Positions 1 to 8,600 of a stretch of DNA of 64,000 bases are shown piece by piece. Position 1 is the stretch's first letter, and each line of letters starts with the position of its first letter. The stretch is from Ophioderma brevispina (taxonomy: Eukaryota > Echinodermata > Ophiuroidea > Amphilepidida > Ophiodermatidae). The notes under the pieces were generated by a model. The model searched no databases. It was not told the origin of the DNA and saw nothing but the letters and a program-made list of their open reading frames with translations. Both the position numbers and the translations under genes were made by a program. Where the stretch lies: NCBI GenBank assembly GCA_023653785.1, contig JAMKCH010057901.1:272090-336089 (forward strand). Direction: 5' to 3'.

Positions 1-967
1 ATACCCACTCACACTCCCAAACATCCCACAAGACCCTACCTCTAACCAACACTCCCCAACAGCCACAACCCTCACCCCCAAAACTCCGCAACAGCCCATC
101 ACCTCCCAAAACCCGAAACACACCTCCACAACAAACAATGCAACCACACCATTGCAACAACCCCACACCCCTCCCAACACCTGCAACACAATACCCCCTC
201 CACAACACCCCATCCTCCCCAAACACCCTGCAACCCCACCCCCTCACCCAATACCCTGCAATACCCAAACCCCCTCCCCACCCCCAACCCCCTCCCCAAC
301 CCCCACCCCCTTTAGGATATAGTAAGTCTTCATTTGTACAGCGAAGGAATTTAACCTATCCGACATACCAGTTAGTGATACAGCAATTACGATATTTAAT
401 TAGCTCCCTTGCATACCAAGCCGCATACATGACATACTTACGAATTGCAAAAAAGTGTACCCCGATCGGCTTCCGTTTTGCCAGTGCAGGGAATTTTGAG
501 TATCCATCTACCGTTTTCAAAAAAAGCAATAGCTGATTTTGCCTATTAATTAGAAGCTCTTTGCTACGCCAATTTGCCCGAAATACGCCCAAAACCCTTA
601 ATCCGTCGAAACTCTCAGGGCGCTTCCTTCCACCAAGTTACATCATTATATGCCTTATGGAACTCCAGAAAAACAATTGTAAAAGGACTTGCAGGAACTT
701 TTCATAAATTATGCAAATTAGATACTTATTAAATATTGTAACGCCCAAAATCTAATCAGGTCGAGAACTCATCAAACCCGCTTCTGTCCACCACGTTTAC
801 ATCATTGTAGCCCTAGGAAACTCCAGAAAAATGTTTATTACAACAGGGTTAACCATTTTTTATCCGGACGAAAAGGAAACGATACGGATCACACGACACG
901 GGACGGACGAACGGACGACGACGTGCTCATTTTTTATAGTTCCGTCCGAACTAGGTCGGCGGGGACA
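1..967 (+). mobile_element. TGTCCCC-family inverted-repeat element, copy 1 (5' end outside the window)
   Basis: A C-rich array of short CCCCAACACC-like units (1-310) is followed by an AT-rich body with an internal direct repeat (ACTC, CGCTTC, CCACCAAG, TTACATCATT, GGAACTCCAG twice). A GGACGGACGAACGGACG block follows, then a terminus ending GGTCGGCGGGGACA at 967. The same order of parts is seen at 27285-28456 and 37205-39096, whose outer ends are inverted repeats. Open frames across the C-rich array are compositional and not genes. Confidence 0.8.
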
Positions 968-2512
968 ATATTAGGGAAATAGTTCAGACCTTCCAAAATT
1001 ATACCTATTTATTCTGTATTTTATACTGGTTTAATAGAAGTGGAAATGTCTAGTTATGCTTTCAGCCGTGGCATTGAAAAAAAAAAATCGTTCGCTGGGA
1101 CATTACATTAAAAGAAAGATTATGAGTTATCAAAATTGTAGTTTCAAAATTTAAAAAAATTAGCTTCATCCAACATACTTCAAGTCTTTGGAAAGTTCAT
1201 GCAATGTTTGACCCAAAAAATGTAAAAGCCCAAACAACAAAATTCACCATTTGTCAATACGTCACTTTAAAGGCCTAACTTAAAACTCCAAACTAATTCC
1301 AGCAACATATTCATGGTTTTGTAGGAGTTATATGTGTATTGTACAAGGCAAGTCTACTATGCAGCAATGCGTTTTATGGGATTCTTTAAAGCCCCCCTAT
1401 GCAATCAATCCTCTGTCTGTTATGAACAGGAATACACTTACCTAAAAGCTCCTAAATATCATGATTGACATAGTCCGTGACCCTAATAGAGAAATATAAC
1501 CAACTATACTTCTGTTTTCACAGTCGTAGCAAAGAGTGGATGGTCAAGCGGCTAGCGCTGCAACCCCAAAGTGCAGTGAAATTACAAGAGTAAAAAAGAC
1601 TGGCAACGCAAACCGCATTCTTGGCTGCTGTATTTAGGTCTTAATTCGGCGATTTCCCACTGCCACAACGGGGTGACACAGAGTATAATTTCTGAACGTA
1701 TTTATCGGTTAGTGTGGAGGTTAACATTGAACATGCCCCTGTGACGGAGGTACAATTCACGATCAGTTTAAAAAAAATGTGAATTTGACGATAATACCAA
1801 AAAGGTCTGTCCCAGAAGACAGCATAGACAGACAGCTAGCTTTTGTAATTCCCATTTTAGCAATTTTGTTCCTTTGTTTGTTTAATCATCAGCCACACAC
1901 ACACCACACACAAATGGCCTAAAAATTTCAACTGTTTCTACCACCAACATGTACCTTCCCAGAGGATGACTCCATGTGGTATATGGTAACACCCTCATAC
2001 AGATGACAAACACAATATATGTACCTATCTTGTTCAGGAACCATTTTGCAATCAACATGTGGACACAATCATGAATATGCACAAAATTGAGGATGTCACA
2101 CAACTGTCTTCTGACAATACTAAAGCTTGTGGTAGGAACATATGCCATCCAGTACTGATGAATTAGAAGTCTTGAACACAGCTGCTTGGTTTGTATGTTG
2201 GTAGCGATGCGCTATTCTTATCACAAGTAGACAATCTTCCAGTAGTCAAACACACAATAAACATCTCCAATGACTCCAATGATAGGCTTCTCTTATAATG
2301 TTTAAACACACCAATTGAAAAACTGAAGGAATCAAAAATCCTTCAAGAAATATAGACTTATTTTGAAGAAAGGAAATGTACATCTCCAGTTTACACAATG
2401 TGACTAGGTCATCTTAGTCAAGTGTTTGTCATCCAGCACAAAATAGACTTTGGTTCAATTAGTCACAACATGCCCACCCTTGGTATAAAATCCCTGTTCC
2501 TATGCCAGATGG
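968..2512. other. Non-coding flank downstream of GALNT
   Basis: No gene was recognised. The tract holds a short CA-rich stretch near 1890-1912 and AT-rich unique sequence. It probably contains the GALNT 3' UTR next to 2519, but its far end is not visible. Confidence 0.5.
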
Positions 2513-2518
2513 TTTATT
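2513..2518 (-). promoter_or_regulatory. AATAAA hexamer just after the GALNT stop codon
   Basis: AATAAA on the minus strand begins two bases after the stop codon. If used, it would give an unusually short 3' UTR of about 30 nt. No other hexamer was clearly better placed nearby, but a more distal site is quite possible. Confidence 0.25.
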
Positions 2519-2519
2519 G

Positions 2520-2663
2520 TTATCTGCCATCTGTCATAGAGATGTCCACTAGTTCCCATTGTTGACCTGTTGAGCCATTACATTTGCTTAGTGTCGGCGA
2601 GTCTTTGCCTGGGGGCGCTTTGTCCATGCAATAGCCACTGGGACTGTGAATTATTGTCTTTTT
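2520..2663 (-). CDS. GALNT1/13-like: GALNT terminal coding exon: lectin repeat gamma and stop
   Basis: The exon starts after CTCTCTTTTCAG. It encodes [19 protein letters not shown], then [18 protein letters not shown], ends TDGR and stops at TAA (2520-2522). CMD, KCNGS and QQW are the gamma-repeat landmarks, and the tail length (10 residues after QQW) is close to that of GALNT1/13. The frame is open. The 3' UTR runs towards position 1 and its end is not defined. Confidence 0.94.
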   Translation of the reverse strand, partial: KKTIIHSPSGYCMDKAPPGKDSPTLSKCNGSTGQQWELVDISMTDGR

Positions 2664-5600
2664 CTGAAAAGAGAGAAAAGAAAGAGGTTGAAGTAACAGC
2701 ATTTAACATGTTACCCTTAAATCCTGATTGTTGTAACAGGTTATGTCAGTGGCTTTCAAGATGCCTCCCTGAAGGTCATTTGGAAAGCAATCTCAAAAAC
2801 TAATGACATACGACAAGCCTTATTTGGACTCATTTGAAAATGCCTAATTTTGAGGGTTTCATTATTTCTCTTCTCTAAATTTTTGATATTCACTAAATTA
2901 ACCTAGAACTTATATATTGGACAATTTAATTGCCATTTCTTAAATATTAACAAATTTGGACACCGGTCCCAAATAGGTCATCCAATTATTTGTTTTTAGA
3001 AATAAGTGTGAGGACTGTATAATGACACATGATTTTAATATACATTAATACAAATACATAATGTGGTACCTTTGTGGAAGTACTTTCAATAGAGAGGAAA
3101 AGCTAGGCAACATTTTAACCAAAAGTGTATACCACATGCACAAGATATATTGACCTTAAGTGACCCCTGAATGACCTTCGACCTCATCTGTTGCCCCACA
3201 TTACAACCCTTGTCTCAATGTATAAGCATACCAAGAATGAACTTGATCCATCACTGCACTAAAAAGCTAGGCACCTTCTAAAAGCTAGACAATAATTTAC
3301 CGTGTTGTTCCTAATAAATGCCCCTGCTCTAATAAATGCCCCTACGATTTTTGCATAAAACAATTCAAGAAAATGAGTTAAGCTTACCTAAATCACATGA
3401 TTTAATGGCCGGGACTGTCGTAATCCGTATTATATTCGCTGTTGTGCACAGTTGTAATAGTTTAATTAGTATGGAACTTTGACCTCGGGAGGTACGAAAA
3501 CAGCGTCCCCTGCTCGTTCGTTTGTATTATTGGTAATTAGCGAAAATAAGCGTGTGTAAGGCGATTTCTGACTTTCCATTTTTTACTGTAATAAACGCCC
3601 TCCGTTTTGAAAAATGCACCGCCCCCGGGGCGTTTATTAGGAACAATACGGTAACCAAGTATATATTTCCGTGTATGACCCCAGGTGACCCCTGAATGAC
3701 CTTCGACCTCATCTGTTGCCCCACATTACAACCCTTGTCTCAATGTATAAGCATACCAAGTATGAACTTGATCCATCTCTGCACTAAAAAGATAGACAAC
3801 AATTTACCCAAAGTGTATACCACATGCACAAGATATGACCCCAAGATGACCCCTTGAAGGACCTTTGGAATCGTCATCTTTTACCCTACATAAGAACCTT
3901 GTCTCAATGTATAAGCATACCAAGTATGAACTTGATCCATCTCTGCACTAAAAAGATAGACAACAATTTACCCAAAGTTGTATACCAACATGCACAAGAT
4001 ATGACCCCAAGTGACCCTTGAATGACTGACTTTCATCTTTGCCCTACCTAAGAAACCTTTCTCAATGTCTAAGCGATACCAAGGATGAACTTGATCCATC
4101 ACTGCACTAAAAAGCTAGACAAACATTTTATCCGAAAGTGTATACCAAAAGTTTGACACACACATTGACGAACTGACTGACAGACACACAAACACACTGC
4201 CATAATGTCTTTCCGCTTTCATCGGATGACCTAAAAATGTATGGCAAACTCTCTTATGTAAGGCATGCAGAGACAAACTTATTAATAAATCCTATTCAAA
4301 TAAATCTCACTATCTTTCGCCAAGCATAAGTCCTTGCATATTGACAGCCATTTTGGCACATCGCTGATTATAATATTCATATAGTAGGGATCATTACAGT
4401 TTTATACACATGCATGTGAATTAAATCCATGTAAATTGAGATCAATCAAAGTGGCAATTATCAGCAGCTACTGACTAACATGAGGGCTATGGCGCTTTAA
4501 GAGTCCAAGATATGATAAGTACAGTAGGCTGCACACATACCCACCTATTTGTTAGATTTTCATTTCCAATTAGGCAAAATAAGTTTGTCTCAGAAACTAT
4601 TTGACACAAGAGCTGTACTAAACTTTTTAGTCAAAAAAGAAAGCTAAAACGATTGGGATTTCCTTTTGCATTTTCGAGCTACTCCCCCCCATTTTTTTTT
4701 ATCTGACAACTGAAAAAAAACCAAGGTCTGAACGGGGCCAATCACAAAGCACTGCACAAATAATATGATTTTACAAAGGCTTGTGTGTGGCTTTCTGAGA
4801 CCAAAGATTCTTATTCTTGGCTTTACGGTTTTACAGTGAAATGTATATACCTCACAACATCAGTATAGCTGATTTATACTCTGTCAGAATCCTTCAGAGT
4901 TATTTACGTGCCCTGTGCATCAACACGGAAGTGAATGCCGATTGGCTTGTTTGAGTCAGGTCAGCTTCCATTGGTTAATCGTTCATGAGGACCACCCATA
5001 GGCTCTGCCCCTTTCATGCAGATATTTATGGCGCACACGTTGCCCACCTATGAACAATTCTGACGCAACTTAGGATTACAAAATAAGAAGGATTCGTAAT
5101 GAGCGGGACTGACCTGTTCATCAAATTTCCACTCCTGGTTACCATGTTTACCATGGCATTTATACATCATGACGTCAGCATAGTTAGAATTACTAGAAGC
5201 ATCTAGACATAGGTCATCATGTTTCAGCTCATTCTCCTTTGTCAAGGCAAATATCTGAAACAAATTAACAAGGAATATACAAATTAACTTAACAATTCTT
5301 TATCTGTTTTACAAGATATTGGCTATATTTGCATACACAGTGACATGCAATACACACTTCAATCAATTTCTTCATTAACCTGCTAGAAATATTGGTATTT
5401 GGTTGTTCTTTAGGATAAAATCACTTGGAGTTTACTCATCAAATGTTAAATCACACTCTTGCAATCAAAACAAGAGTGCATTCGAGGGTTTTAGGGCAAG
5501 AAGCCCCATCTGCAATAGCGCCATTTGTCAATTGTGTTCTTATTAAGTGTGATACCTACCAAATCTAACATGTGGAAGCTATTGCAGATTGGGGCCTTCT

Positions 5601-8600
5601 GCACAAACCCTCGATTTCACAAAATGTCTTGGTGGATTGTTTTGGTGAATCCCAACTCTCTTTGGATTGACTTTGGTCTAAAAATTGTTGGGTAAAATTT
5701 CAGGAATCAGAAGAGGATCTGTCAGACAGGAATCAGCTTCCACCCACTGATGATGGTGATTGGTATCACCAAAATATTCAGATTCCAAATGCAAGTGTTG
5801 TTGAAAAAGTTTTAAATTGTTCTTCAGATAAAATTTGGTTGACATTTCAAAGTGGTCACTCAATCTCGGATTACATTTAGTACTAAGTGATGCAAAGACC
5901 CAGGCTCGGTTTGTGGGGCGTGTATCCGCTAACCAATCAAAACTGACCGGCCCGGCCCAAGCTACACCCACCCACCAAGTTGCGTGATAGTACGACCCCG
6001 GGCCTCTGAGAAAAGGGGCAGACAAAACAGCAGCGTCGTGACAGATAGGGTGGCATCTATAATATAGATGGCTTTGAATTTCATACACAAAATGGACTTG
6101 GATGTGTGTAATGTAGACTGTATCTCCCATTCTTATTCAGTGGGCAGGGTTTTAGTAAGCAACCAATCACAATATTGGTGTGGACATCTTATAGAGACGA
6201 TATTAGATAGTGCGTCGGCGCGCAAGTGTTTACGTGCGTGTGTATAAGGTTACGCAGTACACGCAGCTAGTACGAGTTGGGTTTTTTTTGACAGTGGGGG
6301 AATATTTTTTGCCCGCTTGTTTTAACTAATTATTATGAAATAAAAAGATTTCGGTGATTAAAACAACCAAACTAAATAAGAATGATAATAAAAGATAGGA
6401 TTTGTTGTTTTGCCTATCGTGTCATATTGGATGGGCAGTCCAATATTTTTATCGTAGTCTGCGCCGGCATCCACTACTCAAAATATTGGACTGCCCATCC
6501 AATATGACACGATATTATAGGCAAAACAACAAATCCTATCTTTTATTCTCTAGTTCTCAACAACCACATCTTAGACCAGACATTAAGGACAACCTAAGGT
6601 GTTTGTATTCCATTCAACCAAGCAAACTTTTGTTTTTCTTGAGTCCAGTTAGTTGGGTTATGAAACCCAGTGGTGACCAAGTGGTCAAATCTAGGTCAAC
6701 AGCCTCAAGTCAGCCACACCTGCATGGTCGTCACATTTTATCATGACAGTGAAAAGTCGGTCAAAGTGGATGGCTACTCATAGCAGAATTCAACTAGATT
6801 CACACGCTGAATAATAATTCGATTGGCTTACACAGCTCAATGGAATATTTTCATCACAGTTTAATGTTGCCATTGAGTTTTGTGACTATACCAAAACAGG
6901 AAGTGTTCATCTTTAAAAATGTACTTTCAGGCACCTGTTATAGTGCATTTATCTCCTTCAGTCAGTGATGTCAGCGCGATTTTCAGTGGCCAAAGTATTA
7001 AATCGCGGTCGTTGATTGAAAGCGCTGGCATGCACACATGTGCGCGTTTAAAGCCGACACTTAGATGCGCGCAAGAAATACGTGCATGACCGTGTTGAAG
7101 TCACTTACTCGAGGAAGATAAATGCAATATAGTAAATTTATTAAATTTTGAACCTATGTAACTATACAGTCAATCAGCCAATTCGCTGTAGAAGTGCCAC
7201 GTAATAGGATTTGTTGTCCCGGCAATCGGTCCAAACAAATGACGGGGCTTATAATGCGGGGAATTCAAATCTTTCATTGTATGGCATGTGTCCTGCGCCC
7301 TGTGATTTGTTTGGACCGATTGCTGGGGAAACGAATCCTATTACGTGGCACTTCTACAGCGAATTACACTCACAGAGCTGTTTGACCTTGATTTACCTTT
7401 TATGCAGCTACTCAGTTATTTGACATTGGGTTGAAAACATGCTTTAAAAACTTGCTGTTTTACTGATTAGAATATCAAACCCTTCTAAAAACGGGGATGT
7501 TTTGATAGTTTGCAGATTGCTACATCTATTATTAGATTCATATTTCAAAACAATGGATTTTAATATGCAAACCAATTGACAAATTTAACTGCTTTCTACC
7601 TCAATAAAAACAGCCCAACCAGAATGTCACAAACATCAAATGAAAGCTTGATTCCTAAGCTAAGTAAAAATCTCTTTACATTGACAGAGCTTTCTTCAAA
7701 TACATACACTTTCACATAAACGGAATTTTATTTAGCCAAGGAATCAAAGCTTTCATTTGATGTGCATTACATTCTGATGGGTTTTTATTAGCCAAATCAC
7801 AAAATCTGTAGACTCCAGATATCCAAATTGTTTTCAAATAAAAAGACAAGATAGTAATATGGCTTCATTTCAGAGTGTCGGAATGCTTTTTCTTTCTTAG
7901 ACTGTCTTTAAGATGTTGGCATGACACTATACTCACTTGGTTGCCACCTTGGCCGTGGCAATTAAAGAATCCTACTTTTTCATTTTCTTCCGTCCCATGT
8001 TGTCTATGCATTTCCTGGTTTCCATATTTCTAACCTGTAAAGAACAAAGATAATACACACAATTTTACTTTACCTGGATAACTCAGCCACCCATTTTGGC
8101 ATGCATTATTATTTGGAAACAAAACCATATTCTAGAATTCATGATAATGGTATCAAAACTCTTTGTGATGATTCTAAAGAGGAACAGAGATTGAAACAAA
8201 TGACAAGCAAAGTTCGTTTTGCCATTAACATTCAGGCCTAATAGGCATCAATTCTGAGAATAAATTGTTTAGTTCAATTCCCTAGCATTGAATTGTTGCT
8301 GTTATGATAATTATACACAAATCTTGTTGTTTTTGTGCTGAATTGCCGAACAAAGTATAATGGCAATATATAAAGGCAGTTTTGAGTGTGCCAATTATGG
8401 CCCAAAGATAGCCATAGGTATGCTCAATGTCTTTAAAACTTGCAAACTGTTTGAACAGACCTAAAAATATTTTGTGCGGGTGCTGCCCTCTGTGGTTCAC
8501 CCAATATTCTTTTTTAATTGAAAGAAAAGTTTTTACTCTACCAAAGTATACCACCTGTGAAATTTTAGGATTTTTTTCTTTCTTTCCCATTTGTTTTGCT

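Noticed and set aside
5678..6130. A 150-codon minus-strand frame as a gene inside the GALNT intron
   Set aside because: It overlaps a dispersed repeat that is not open at the second site, and the protein has no recognisable domain.
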